Below are positions 1 through 6,805 of a DNA stretch of 7,246 nucleotides, piece after piece. The notes under the pieces are model-generated. The model did not search any database and had not been told where the DNA came from. It worked only from the letters and a program-made list of their open reading frames with translations. Every line of letters starts with the position of its first letter. The first letter of the stretch is position 1. Origin of the DNA: Caulobacter sp. B11. GTDB taxonomy: Bacteria > Pseudomonadota > Alphaproteobacteria > Caulobacterales > Caulobacteraceae. Position numbers and translations under genes: made by a program. The stretch lies in contig NZ_PEGG01000163.1 of NCBI RefSeq assembly GCF_002737765.1, positions 1-7,246 of the forward strand. The letters run 5' to 3'.

Positions 1-23
1 CCCAACTATCCGAGCGCCGTCTG

Positions 24-419
24 ATGCAGATGGCGTTCGAGCTGAAGATGCTGGCGGCGGCGACGGTCCTGGGCCTGATCCAACTGCTCTGGGCGGCCGC
101 GGCCGCCCAGCCGCAGCGGGGCCTGAAGTGGAATGTCGGACCGCGCGACACGCCGGTGGTGCTGACCGGCATGGCCGCCCGGCTCGAGCGCGCCGCCGCC
201 AATTTCCGCGAGACCTTCCCGCTGTTCGCGGCGGCCGTGGTCGTGGCCTATTTGGGTGGGCGTCTCGGTACGCTGACCTACTGCGGCGCGGCCCTCTATG
301 TCGGGGCGCGAGCGCTCTATGTCTTTCTCTATGCCTTCGGCGTGCCGGTTGTCCGCTCGCTGGTCTGGCTCGCTTCCCTGGTCGGCGTCTGCCTGATCCT
401 GGCGGCCCTGGTGATCTGA
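24..419 (+). CDS. MAPEG-family small integral membrane protein
   Basis: This encodes a 131-residue, very hydrophobic protein with about four predicted membrane segments (roughly residues 5-28, 66-84, 86-108 and 110-131). Between the first two is a polar loop with the pattern RLERAAANFRETFPLF, which matches the conserved loop of the MAPEG superfamily (membrane-associated eicosanoid and glutathione metabolism proteins). Length is typical of bacterial members, which are about 130 residues. Bacterial MAPEG proteins sit in the inner membrane and some have glutathione-dependent transferase or peroxidase activity, but the substrate here cannot be told from sequence. A second ATG two codons downstream (30) is an equally possible start, and neither has a strong ribosome binding site. 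The stop lies 7 nt before the next gene, so the two are probably co-transcribed. Family assignment is fairly sure; function is not. Confidence 0.82.
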   Translation: MQMAFELKMLAAATVLGLIQLLWAAAAAQPQRGLKWNVGPRDTPVVLTGMAARLERAAANFRETFPLFAAAVVVAYLGGRLGTLTYCGAALYVGARALYVFLYAFGVPVVRSLVWLASLVGVCLILAALVI

Positions 420-426
420 AAACAAC

Positions 427-1695
427 ATGCGTGACGGCGGCAGACTGACAGCGGCGATCGAGGTTCTCACCGAGATCGAGACGCGCCATTTCCCTGTACG
501 GATGGCGCTGAAACGCTGGGGCGAAAGCGCCCGCTACGCCGGGTCCAAGGACCGCGCCTTCGTCTCGGGCCTGGCGCTGGACGCCCTGCGCCGCAAGCGT
601 TCGCTGGGCTGGATGATGGGCGACACAAGCGCCCGCGGCGTGGTGATCGGCGTTCTGGTCCATGATTGGGGCTGGTCCCTGGATCGTGTGGCCGAGGCAA
701 TGGGCGAAGAGCACGGTCCCGGGCCCCTGACCGACCTCGAACGCGAACGTATCGTCGCCCCGGTCCCGATCGCCGACGCGCCCGCGCCGGTGGCCGGCGA
801 CTATGCCGACTGGCTGGAGCCTTTCCTGGTCCGCGCCCTGGGCGCCGACCACACCGCCGAGATGGCGGCCCTGTCGCAACGCGCCCCAGTCGACCTGCGC
901 ATCAATCTGCTGAAGACCGACATCGAGCGCGGCGGCAAGGCCGTGGCCTCGATCGGCGCCGCCCCGGCCGGCGGTCTCGACACCGCCTTCCGCATCGACG
1001 CCCCGCAGGCCGCCGATCGCACGCCGTCGGTCGAGGCCGTGCCGGCCTTCTCCAAGGGTTGGTTCGAGGTGCAGGACCTGGGCTCGCAGATCGCCGCCGC
1101 CACGGCCGGCGAGATCAAGGGCAAGCAGGTGCTGGACTTCTGCGCCGGGGGCGGGGGCAAGACCCTGGCCCTGGCCGCAGCCATGGGCAATAGCGGCCAG
1201 ATCTACGCCCATGACAGCGATCCGCGCCGCCTCGCCGACACCATCCGCCGCGCCCAGCGGGCGGGGGTGCGCAACCTGCAGATCCGCTCGCCGATCGAGG
1301 GTGAACCGCTCAAGGGCCTCGAGGGCAAGCTGGACGTGGTCTTCGTCGATGCGCCCTGCACCGGCTCGGGCACTTGGCGCCGTCACCCCGACGCCAAGTG
1401 GCGCCTGTCGCCCGATCAGTTGGCCAAGCGCCAGATCGAGCAGGACAGCGTGCTGATGGACGCCGCCGACTTCGTCAAGGTCGGGGGACGGCTGATCTAT
1501 GTGACCTGCTCGCTGCTGGTCGAGGAGAACGAGGACCGCGTCGCGGCCTTCCTCGAACGCCGCCCCGAATTCGCGGTAACCCCGGCCACGGTGCCGGGCA
1601 TCGAATCGCACCTGACGCCGCAAGGCTTCCTGCGCCTCACCCCGCACGGCGCCGAAACCGACGGCTTCTTCGCGGCGGTGCTGGAGCGGAAATAG
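427..1695 (+). CDS. RsmB/NOP-family class I SAM-dependent RNA (cytosine-5) methyltransferase
   Basis: This is a 422-residue cytosolic enzyme expected to transfer methyl from S-adenosylmethionine to C5 of a cytosine in RNA. In E. coli RsmB (429 aa) the target is 16S rRNA C967. The N-terminal part (about residues 1-110) is helical and may correspond to the NusB-like RNA-binding domain of RsmB. The Rossmann domain shows motif [12 protein letters not shown] (235-245), motif [10 protein letters not shown] with Cys311, and motif [14 protein letters not shown] with Cys361. In this family the TCS cysteine is the nucleophile that attacks C6 of the base, and the PC cysteine helps release the product. 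The sequence ends with the family-like [10 protein letters not shown]. The ATG at 427 is only 7 nt after the upstream stop and lacks a clear Shine-Dalgarno sequence, so translational coupling is likely. The rsmB symbol is withheld because alphaproteobacteria carry several paralogues. Family call is secure; exact target is inferred. Confidence 0.93.
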   Translation: MRDGGRLTAAIEVLTEIETRHFPVRMALKRWGESARYAGSKDRAFVSGLALDALRRKRSLGWMMGDTSARGVVIGVLVHDWGWSLDRVAEAMGEEHGPGPLTDLERERIVAPVPIADAPAPVAGDYADWLEPFLVRALGADHTAEMAALSQRAPVDLRINLLKTDIERGGKAVASIGAAPAGGLDTAFRIDAPQAADRTPSVEAVPAFSKGWFEVQDLGSQIAAATAGEIKGKQVLDFCAGGGGKTLALAAAMGNSGQIYAHDSDPRRLADTIRRAQRAGVRNLQIRSPIEGEPLKGLEGKLDVVFVDAPCTGSGTWRRHPDAKWRLSPDQLAKRQIEQDSVLMDAADFVKVGGRLIYVTCSLLVEENEDRVAAFLERRPEFAVTPATVPGIESHLTPQGFLRLTPHGAETDGFFAAVLERK

Positions 1696-1700
1696 AAAAC

Positions 1701-1778
1701 CCTTCTCCCCTCCCGGGAGAAGGTGGCCCCTCATCCGTCGCCCTAGCGGGCGACACCTTCTCCCGCGAGGGGAGAAGG
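1701..1778. repeat. REP-like long intergenic inverted repeat
   Basis: Two 30-nt arms (1701-1730 and 1749-1778) are reverse complements at 27 of 30 positions and are separated by an 18-nt loop. Each arm also contains its own short hairpin: in the left arm, CCTTCTCCC pairs perfectly with GGGAGAAGG across 5 nt. The element could therefore fold as one long stem or two small ones. It fills most of the gap between the methyltransferase and guaA. Similar TCTCCC...GGGAGAAGG palindromes are widespread between genes in GC-rich proteobacteria, from general recollection. There is no T-tract after it, so it is not a classical Rho-independent terminator, though it may stabilise the upstream mRNA 3' end. 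Confidence 0.85.
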
Positions 1779-1813
1779 AAACGCAGACGAACGACGCTGG
1801 AGACCCATCGCCC

Positions 1814-3373
1814 ATGACCGCCCCCGTCCATCACCAGCGCGTCCTGATCGTCGATTTCGGCAGCCAGGTGACCCAGCTGATCGCTCGCCGGGTGCGCGAG
1901 GCGGGGGTCTATTGCGAGATCCATCCGTTCGACAAGGCCGAGGCCATTGTCGACGACTACGCCCCTAGCGCCATCATCCTGTCGGGCGGCCCGGCCAGCG
2001 TGCTGGAGGCCGACAGCCCGCGCATTGGCAAGAAGCTGTTCGATCTGGGCGTGCCCCTGCTGGCCATCTGCTACGGCCAGCAACTGCTGTGCGACGTGCT
2101 AGGCGGCAAGGTCGAGGGCGGCCACGCCGGCGAGTTCGGCCGCGCCGAGATCACCATCGGCAAGGCCAGTCCGCTTTTCGAGGGCCTGGCCGAGGTCGGC
2201 GCGCTGGAAACCGTGTGGATGAGCCACGGCGACCGCGTCACCGCCATCCCGGACGGCTTCGAGGTGATCGCCACATCGAACGGCGCGCCGTTCGCGGCCA
2301 TCGCCGACGACGCCCGCAAGATCTACGCGGTGCAGTTCCACCCCGAGGTCGTGCACACGGTCAACGGCGCGCGGATCTATCGCAACTTCCTCGAGCTCGC
2401 CGGGCTGAAAGGCGACTGGACCATGGCCGCCTTCCGCCAGGAGATGGTCGGCAAGATCCGCGCCCAGGTCGGGACCGGCAAGGTGATCTGCGGCCTGTCG
2501 GGCGGGGTCGACAGCTCGGTCGCCGCCGTGCTGATCCACGAAGCGATCGGCGACCAGCTGACCTGCGTGTTCGTCGACACCGGCCTGCTGCGCCACAACG
2601 AGGCCGACCAGGTCGTCACCCTGTTCCGCGATCACTACAACATCCCGCTGGTCCATGTGGACGCCGGGGCCGAGTTCCTGGGCGCGTTGGCCGGGGTCAG
2701 CGACCCGGAAACCAAGCGCAAGATCATCGGCGGCAAGTTCATCGACATCTTCGACCGCGAAGCCGCCAAGATCGACGGCGCCGACTTCCTGGCCCAGGGC
2801 ACGCTCTATCCCGACGTGGTCGAGAGCGTCTCGGCGCGCGGCGGCCCCTCGGCGGTGATCAAGAGCCACCACAATGTCGGCGGTCTGCCCGACTTCATGA
2901 AGCTGAAGCTGGTCGAGCCGCTGCGCGAACTGTTCAAGGACGAGGTGCGGCTGCTGGGCGTCGAGCTGGGCCTGGCCCCGGCCTTCGTCGGCCGCCACCC
3001 CTTCCCCGGCCCCGGCCTAGCCATCCGCATCCCCGGCGACATCACCCCCGAGAAGGTGGCTGTGCTTCAGCAGGCCGACGCCATCTATCTGGACGAGATC
3101 CGCAAGGCGGGCCTCTATGACCAGATCTGGCAGGCCTTCGCCGTGCTGCTGCCGGTCAAGACCGTGGGCGTGATGGGCGACGCCCGCACCTATGAGAACG
3201 TCCTGGCCCTGCGCGCGGTGACCTCGACCGACGGCATGACCGCCGACTTCTTTGAATTCCCCTGGGACGTGCTGGGCAAGACCGCCACCCGGATCATCAA
3301 CGAGGTCCGAGGCGTCAACCGCGTGGTCTACGACATCACCTCCAAGCCGCCTGGGACGATCGAGTGGGAATGA
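1814..3373 (+). CDS. guaA: GMP synthase (glutamine-hydrolysing)
   Basis: This encodes a 519-residue enzyme that makes GMP from XMP, ATP and glutamine in the last step of de novo guanine nucleotide synthesis. The N-terminal class I glutamine amidotransferase domain (about 8-200) shows the nucleophile elbow ICYGQQLL with Cys86 and the HPE pair His176/Glu178, completing the catalytic triad. The ATP pyrophosphatase domain begins with the P-loop SGGVDSSV (229-236). The C-terminal dimerisation domain has [14 protein letters not shown] and ends with the conserved [10 protein letters not shown]. Length matches bacterial GuaA (E. coli 525). The start has a GGAG at 1799-1802, 11 nt upstream, somewhat far but acceptable. 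The conserved 3' end of guaA is a known target for island integrases, and an integrase gene follows 318 nt later. The gene itself is intact through its normal C-terminus. Confidence 0.98.
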   Translation: MTAPVHHQRVLIVDFGSQVTQLIARRVREAGVYCEIHPFDKAEAIVDDYAPSAIILSGGPASVLEADSPRIGKKLFDLGVPLLAICYGQQLLCDVLGGKVEGGHAGEFGRAEITIGKASPLFEGLAEVGALETVWMSHGDRVTAIPDGFEVIATSNGAPFAAIADDARKIYAVQFHPEVVHTVNGARIYRNFLELAGLKGDWTMAAFRQEMVGKIRAQVGTGKVICGLSGGVDSSVAAVLIHEAIGDQLTCVFVDTGLLRHNEADQVVTLFRDHYNIPLVHVDAGAEFLGALAGVSDPETKRKIIGGKFIDIFDREAAKIDGADFLAQGTLYPDVVESVSARGGPSAVIKSHHNVGGLPDFMKLKLVEPLRELFKDEVRLLGVELGLAPAFVGRHPFPGPGLAIRIPGDITPEKVAVLQQADAIYLDEIRKAGLYDQIWQAFAVLLPVKTVGVMGDARTYENVLALRAVTSTDGMTADFFEFPWDVLGKTATRIINEVRGVNRVVYDITSKPPGTIEWE

Positions 3374-3691
3374 CGGGGCGTCGTTTCAGGGCTATCGTAG
3401 ACTATCAGAAAGTCATCGTAAGTCACTGAAATAAAAAGTGTTCTTAATCCATAAGGAGCGCTGGCTATCGCCGGCGCTCTTTTCGTTTGTCGGCATGGCT
3501 GACGGCATTGGGGCAGGGGTTGCCCAATTGATCTTAGGCGATATACCGTCCGAAAATTACGTCATGACGGCATTTTTCTAGATCCTAAGTTCCTGAAAAC
3601 GTTATCGAAACTGAGCGTATGTCTAGCCGAAGTGGGCTGGCGGCATTTTCGCGCGCTTTCGGCCGCTTTCAGGGCTAGCCGGAGACCGTCA
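3374..3691. other. Repeat-rich, AT-richer intergenic region between guaA and integrase (candidate element end)
   Basis: This 318-nt stretch holds no convincing gene. Base composition is visibly more AT-rich than the flanking genes. It contains a terminator (listed separately) and an 11-bp direct repeat TTTCAGGGCTA at 3384-3394 and 3667-3677. It also has two of three copies of TGACGGCATT (3500-3509, 3565-3574; the third is inside the integrase gene) and a perfect palindrome CGTCATGACG at 3560-3569. A weak sigma70-like promoter is possible, with TTGCCC at 3520-3525 and TATACC at 3542-3547, spacer 16. Such clustered short repeats beside an integrase are typical places for recombinase and accessory-factor binding. 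The attachment site itself probably lies at or near the guaA 3' end, but no second copy was found. Confidence 0.5.
3456..3483 (+). terminator. Rho-independent terminator downstream of guaA
   Basis: A 10-bp stem (GAGCGCTGGC at 3456-3465 pairing with GCCGGCGCTC at 3470-3479, with a single T-G wobble) closes a TATC tetraloop. It is followed by TTTT, then CG and TTT. This is a classical intrinsic terminator on the + strand, 83 nt after the guaA stop. It should end guaA transcription and insulate the integrase gene, which would then need its own promoter downstream of 3483. Confidence 0.85.
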
Positions 3692-4948
3692 ATGTTGAAC
3701 GACAGCAAGCTCAAGTCCCTGAAACCACGGGATAAAATCTACAAGGTCGCGGACCGTGACGGCATTTACGTCACGGTTTCTCCGGCGGGAGCGATCTCCT
3801 TTCGCCTGGACTACCGGATGAACGGCCGGCGCGAGAGCCTGACGCTGGGCCGGTACGGGCCAGATGGCATCACCCTGGTGCGGGCTCGGGAACTGGCCAT
3901 GGCCGCGCGCAAGGAGGTCCGGGAAGGGCGTTCGCCCATGATCGACAAGCAGCGGGCCAAGGCCAAGCTGCAGGACGCCAGAACGTATGGAGAGTGGGCC
4001 AACAAGTGGCTCGACAAGGCGCCGATGGCCGAGAGCACCCGCGCCATGCGCCGGAGCATCTACGAACGTGACGTCGCGCGGGAATTCCAGAACCGATTGC
4101 TGCCCGAGATCGAGCCGCAGGACATCCGGGCCCTCTGCAAGAGGATCGTGAGCCGTGACGCCCCTGCAACGGCCATCCATGTCCGCGAGCAGATCAAACT
4201 GGTCTTTGCCTTTGCCCGTCTCAACGGCGTCAAGGTCGAGAACCCCGCCACCGAGGTCAGTCCGGCGTCTATCGCAACCTTCGTGCCGCGTGAGCGCGCG
4301 CTGAGCCCCAAGGAAATTCGGATCGTCTATCCGTTGCTTGAGCAGGTAGCGACGCTGCCCACCATCCGTCTGGGAATGAAGTTGATCCTTCTGACCCTGG
4401 TCCGGAAAAGCGAGCTGACTTTCGCCACTTGGGACGAGGTCGACTTCGTCAACGCGATCTGGACGATCCCTGCCTCGCGGATGAAATGCGGTCGACCCCA
4501 CAACGTCTACCTGTCGAGGCAAGCGCTCGACATCATGATCGCGCTACGGACCTGCGCCGGCAATTCGCCCTATCTGCTGCCGTCGCGCTATGAGCCCGAT
4601 CAGCCGATGTCTCGCGCAACTTTCAATCGCGTCACCACGGCGATCTACGAGCGCGCCAAACAGAATTGTCAGCTGCTTCAGCCCTTCACCGTTCACGACC
4701 TGCGCAGGACCGGCTCGACCCTGCTCAACGAGGTGGGCTTTGATGGCGACTGGATCGAGAAGTGTTTGGCGCACGTCGACCGCAGGACATCGCGGCGCGT
4801 CTACAACGTGGCCGAATACGCCCATGCCCGGACACACATGCTCCAGGAGTGGGCCGACATGATCGATGCCTGGGTGGCGGGCAAGAAACACACACCGGTG
4901 CTGCAGCCCTCGCTCACCCACGGTGTGGTTCTGGATCCGGCTGCTTAG
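3692..4948 (+). CDS. P4-type tyrosine recombinase (integrase) with DUF4102 arm-binding domain
   Basis: This encodes a 418-residue site-specific recombinase of the kind that inserts genomic islands and prophages. The N-terminal Arm-DNA-binding domain (DUF4102, about residues 4-85) is recognisable from the pattern VADRDGIYVTVSPAGAISFRLDYRMNG...LTLGRYG. A core-binding domain covers about 95-195, and the catalytic domain about 215-385. The catalytic set is complete: Arg238 (LVRKSEL), Lys265 (MKCGR), His335 and Arg338 (HDLRR), His361 (LAHVDRR) and Tyr371 (VYNVAEY). The chosen ATG at 3692 has GGAG at 3681-3684 with 7-nt spacing. An in-frame ATG at 3632 would add 20 non-homologous-looking residues and has no good ribosome site. 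The gene lies just behind guaA in the same direction and is followed by a toxin-antitoxin pair. It appears intact and potentially active. Family assignment is secure; its target at guaA is inferred from position. Confidence 0.95.
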   Translation: MLNDSKLKSLKPRDKIYKVADRDGIYVTVSPAGAISFRLDYRMNGRRESLTLGRYGPDGITLVRARELAMAARKEVREGRSPMIDKQRAKAKLQDARTYGEWANKWLDKAPMAESTRAMRRSIYERDVAREFQNRLLPEIEPQDIRALCKRIVSRDAPATAIHVREQIKLVFAFARLNGVKVENPATEVSPASIATFVPRERALSPKEIRIVYPLLEQVATLPTIRLGMKLILLTLVRKSELTFATWDEVDFVNAIWTIPASRMKCGRPHNVYLSRQALDIMIALRTCAGNSPYLLPSRYEPDQPMSRATFNRVTTAIYERAKQNCQLLQPFTVHDLRRTGSTLLNEVGFDGDWIEKCLAHVDRRTSRRVYNVAEYAHARTHMLQEWADMIDAWVAGKKHTPVLQPSLTHGVVLDPAA

Positions 4949-4982
4949 GCTGGGGTGGGTCAGGGTAAAGACATGGTGTGTG

Positions 4983-5046
4983 GCCATAATGAAAGCTTGG
5001 TGATACACAATGGCCGATTAACGGAGCGCGAAGGTGCCATTATGGC
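4983..5046. promoter_or_regulatory. Candidate autoregulatory operators of the hipBA pair
   Basis: A perfect 11-bp palindrome GCCATTATGGC (5036-5046) spans the antitoxin ATG. Its reverse complement recurs at 9 of 11 positions upstream (4983-4993, GCCATAATGAA), and a related ATGGCC core occurs at 5010-5015. HipB-type antitoxins are known to dimerise and repress their own operon by binding short palindromes, with HipA as co-repressor. The position over the start and leader therefore fits an operator. This exact sequence is not known to me as a HipB site, so the role is inferred. Confidence 0.45.
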
Positions 5047-5374
5047 GACGCCACACCATCCATCGACGGCGGTCCGTCGTAGCCTGCGTAAGCTGGGCGG
5101 CGACATCAAGGATGCCCGCCGCCGCCGGGGGCTCCCGGCTGAGGTGGTCGCTGAGCGTGCCTTCACCTCGCGGTCCACCCTGCGCCGCATAGAGGCAGGC
5201 GATAACACCGTGGGCATCGGCATCTACGCCGCCGTACTTCAAGCCTTGGGTCTGCTGGATCGTCTTGGGGAACTGGCGGCGCCGGGGCAGGACCAAGTTG
5301 GTCTGTCGATGGCTTCCGCCGCCTTGCCAAAGCGCGTGCGGATCAAGCGGATACCGAGTGGCGACCATGGCTGA
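5042..5374 (+). CDS. HipB-like XRE-family antitoxin / transcriptional repressor
   Basis: This encodes a 110-residue DNA-binding protein. Residues about 14-62 form a Cro/C1-type helix-turn-helix (LGGDIKDARRRRGLPAEVVAERAFTSRSTLRRIEAG). This is followed by NTVGIGIYAAVLQALGL, the typical dimer-forming helix of HipB-like regulators, and a basic C-terminal tail with LPKRVRIKR. It is expected to neutralise the adjacent HipA-like kinase and repress the shared promoter. The start at 5042 is preferred over the in-frame ATG at 4955 because an AAGG at 5031-5034 sits 7 nt upstream and homology begins here. Its stop (TGA 5372-5374) overlaps the hipA ATG at 5367 by 8 nt, the coupled layout usual for hipBA operons. 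The 93-nt gap after the integrase carries the candidate operators. The gene looks intact. The hipB symbol is withheld because many paralogous families exist. Confidence 0.85.
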   Translation: MATPHHPSTAVRRSLRKLGGDIKDARRRRGLPAEVVAERAFTSRSTLRRIEAGDNTVGIGIYAAVLQALGLLDRLGELAAPGQDQVGLSMASAALPKRVRIKRIPSGDHG

Positions 5375-6613
5375 CGTCGAGGTCCACATCGACTTCGCGG
5401 CCGGCCTGCGCCGGGTCGGCACGCTTCATCGCCAGGCTCGCCGCGGCGGCGAAGCCGTCGTCTTCGAGTACCATCCCGACTGGTTGGCGGATGCGACCGC
5501 TTCTCCCTGGAGCCTGCCCTGACATTGGGCCAAGGCGCCTTTCGCGCCGGCAGCTGGCCTGACGATGTTCGGCTCGATCGGCGACTCCGCGCCCGACACC
5601 TGGGGGCGGCGGCTGATGCAGCGGGCCGAGCGGCGTCAGGCCGAGCGTGACGGGCGTCCTGTGCGCGCGCTTTCCGACGCCGACTACCTGCTGGGCGTGG
5701 CCGATGTTTCCCGCCTCGGCGCACTACGGTTCCGACGACCTGGCGAAGAGGCTTTCCAGGCGCCGACCAAGGCGGGCGTGCCCGGGCTTGTCGAACTGGG
5801 CCGGCTGATGGGCGTCACCGAGCGCATCTTACGCGACGAAGAAACGGACGAGGACCTGGCGATGATCTTCGCGCCGGGTTCCTCTCTCGGCGGCGCTCGT
5901 CCGAAGGCGTCGGTGATTGACCAGCACGGTCGGTTGTCGATCGCCAAATTCCCTAAGGAGACCGACGACTACAGCATCGAGCTCTGGGAGGAAGTGGCGC
6001 TGAGGCTGGCCGAGCAGGCCGGTATTCGTACCCTGGCCATGAGCTGGTGATGGTCGCCGGAAAGTCCGTTCTGCTGTCCCGGCGTTTCGACCGGCAAGGC
6101 GAGGCTCGCATCCCCTTCCTGTCGGCTCTGTCCATGATGGGTCTGAAGGATGGCGAACGGGGAAGCTATCCCGAACTCGTCGATGTCCTGACCCAGCATG
6201 GCGCCCAGACCAAGCAGGATGCGGCTGAACTCTACCGCCGCATGGTCTTCAACGTCTTGATCTCCAACGTCGACGACCACCTGCGCAACCATGGATTCCT
6301 TTGGGCCGGCCAGGGGGGATGGGTGCTGTCTCCAGTCTATGATCTTAACCCGACCCCGACCGATGTCAGGCCGCGCATCCTCACCACCAACATCGATCTG
6401 GACGAGGGCACTTGCGACTTGGATCTGGTGGAGTCTGTCGCCGAGCTCTTCGGACTGGGCGCGAAGGCGGCGCGAGAGATCATCGCTGAGGTTAGCCGGG
6501 CAACCGCCACTTGGCGCGATGTCGCCGCAACAGTCGGAGGGCGGCCAGCGGAAATCCGGCGCATGGAGAGCGCGTTTGAGCATGCCGACTCACAGAAGGC
6601 GCGGGCTCTCTAG
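5367..6613 (+). pseudogene. HipA-family serine/threonine kinase toxin, broken by three apparent single-base indels
   Basis: HipA kinases phosphorylate aminoacyl-tRNA synthetases (E. coli HipA targets GltX), stalling translation and causing dormancy. Reassembled, the product would be about 415 residues (E. coli 440). The reading starts at 5367 (MADVEVHIDFAAGLRRVGTL) and in frame meets TGA at 5520. The family sequence FSLEPALTLGQGAF reads in another frame from 5501 to about 5542, so one base seems missing near 5500. One extra base near 5543 restores the first frame (APAAGLTMFGSIGDSAPDTWGRR). A further missing base near 6037 moves HELVMVAGKSVLLSRRFDR to a new frame, just before TGA 6048-6050. 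Key motifs remain: the SSLGGARPKAS ATP-binding loop (5880-5912), the NVDDHLRN catalytic loop (6266-6289, Asp at 6272) and YDLNP (6338-6352). As written only a 51-residue N-terminal peptide is made. It could be a recent pseudogene or reflect sequencing errors. Confidence 0.85.
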
Positions 6614-6735
6614 TTACGGTGAGGCGGACGTTCACAGCGGTGGAAGGGGCAAGTCTATTGCGATCATGGGGATCGCGATCTCCCCATAAGGCGACACGCT
6701 AAAGCATCGCGTCCCGATATCGCCGAGGACGCGTC
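6614..6735. other. Intergenic region after hipA, likely near the right end of the inserted element
   Basis: These 122 nt contain no gene. A 20-nt near-perfect palindrome (6667-6686; TGGGG and CCCCA arms around the perfect 10-mer GATCGCGATC, with one bulged T) is the only marked structure. It lacks a T-tract and is not a convincing terminator. The last 12 nt carry the ribosome binding site GAGGA (6725-6729) of the following rhodanese-like start. I searched by eye for a copy of the guaA 3' end or of the repeats near 3384 and 3667 and found none that is convincing, so the right boundary of the element is not fixed. Confidence 0.4.
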
Positions 6736-6805
6736 ATGCCTGCTCCAAACACCATCACGCCTGACAAACTCGCGCGCCTGATCGGTACGCCGACAGTCCG
6801 CCTGC
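6736..6805 (+). pseudogene. Truncated 5' end of a rhodanese-like (sulfurtransferase) gene
   Basis: The ATG at 6736 has a strong ribosome site (GAGGA at 6725-6729, 6-nt spacing). The first residues, MPAPNTITPDKLARLIGTPT, resemble the N-terminus of rhodanese-domain proteins found with chromate-resistance (ChrB-like) genes, where an ALIDVR motif should follow. Instead the sequence loses sense: restoring one base after ACA (about 6797) gives GTPT-x-PPA and then a stop at 6807-6809. No rhodanese CxxxxR active-site loop is present. The fragment ends where the tail of the convergent minus-strand gene begins, so the rest appears to have been deleted or replaced. The frame stays open to 7050, but the downstream part is antisense to a better-supported gene. 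The rhodanese assignment rests on about 20 residues and is tentative. Confidence 0.5.

Noticed and set aside
1374..1817. Possible + strand gene overlapping the end of the methyltransferase and the intergenic repeat
   Set aside because: It is out of frame with a well-supported gene, Arg-rich, runs through the palindrome, and shows no family features.
2099..2998. A 299-residue minus-strand open frame inside guaA
   Set aside because: It is a high-GC antisense shadow of guaA with biased Asp/Val/Ala/Gly composition, no family features, and no sign of independent expression.
3632..3691. Upstream in-frame start giving a 438-residue integrase
   Set aside because: The extra 20 residues do not resemble the DUF4102 N-terminus and no ribosome site precedes 3632. 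The ATG at 3692 has GGAG at 7-nt spacing.
3689..4522. A 277-residue minus-strand open frame opposite the integrase
   Set aside because: It is an antisense shadow. The integrase on the + strand has a complete catalytic set and a ribosome site.
4955..5041. Longer antitoxin starting at 4955
   Set aside because: The extra 29 residues show no HTH-family similarity and lie over the candidate operators. The start at 5042 has AAGG at good spacing.
5490..6050. Programmed ribosomal frameshifting as explanation of the hipA frame changes
   Set aside because: Three separate shifts of mixed direction would be needed, no canonical slippery heptamer or adjacent pseudoknot is evident, and HipA families are not known to use it.
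6661..6676. CGATCATGGGGATCG as a degenerate copy of the guaA 3' end (CGATCGAGTGGGAATGA)
   Set aside because: Only the first five bases match without gaps. Too weak to call an attachment site.
3449..6691. CCATAAGG at 3449-3456 and 6684-6691 as a left/right attachment pair
   Set aside because: Only 8 bp match and similarity stops immediately on both sides. The first copy is at the base of the guaA terminator. Chance is sufficient.
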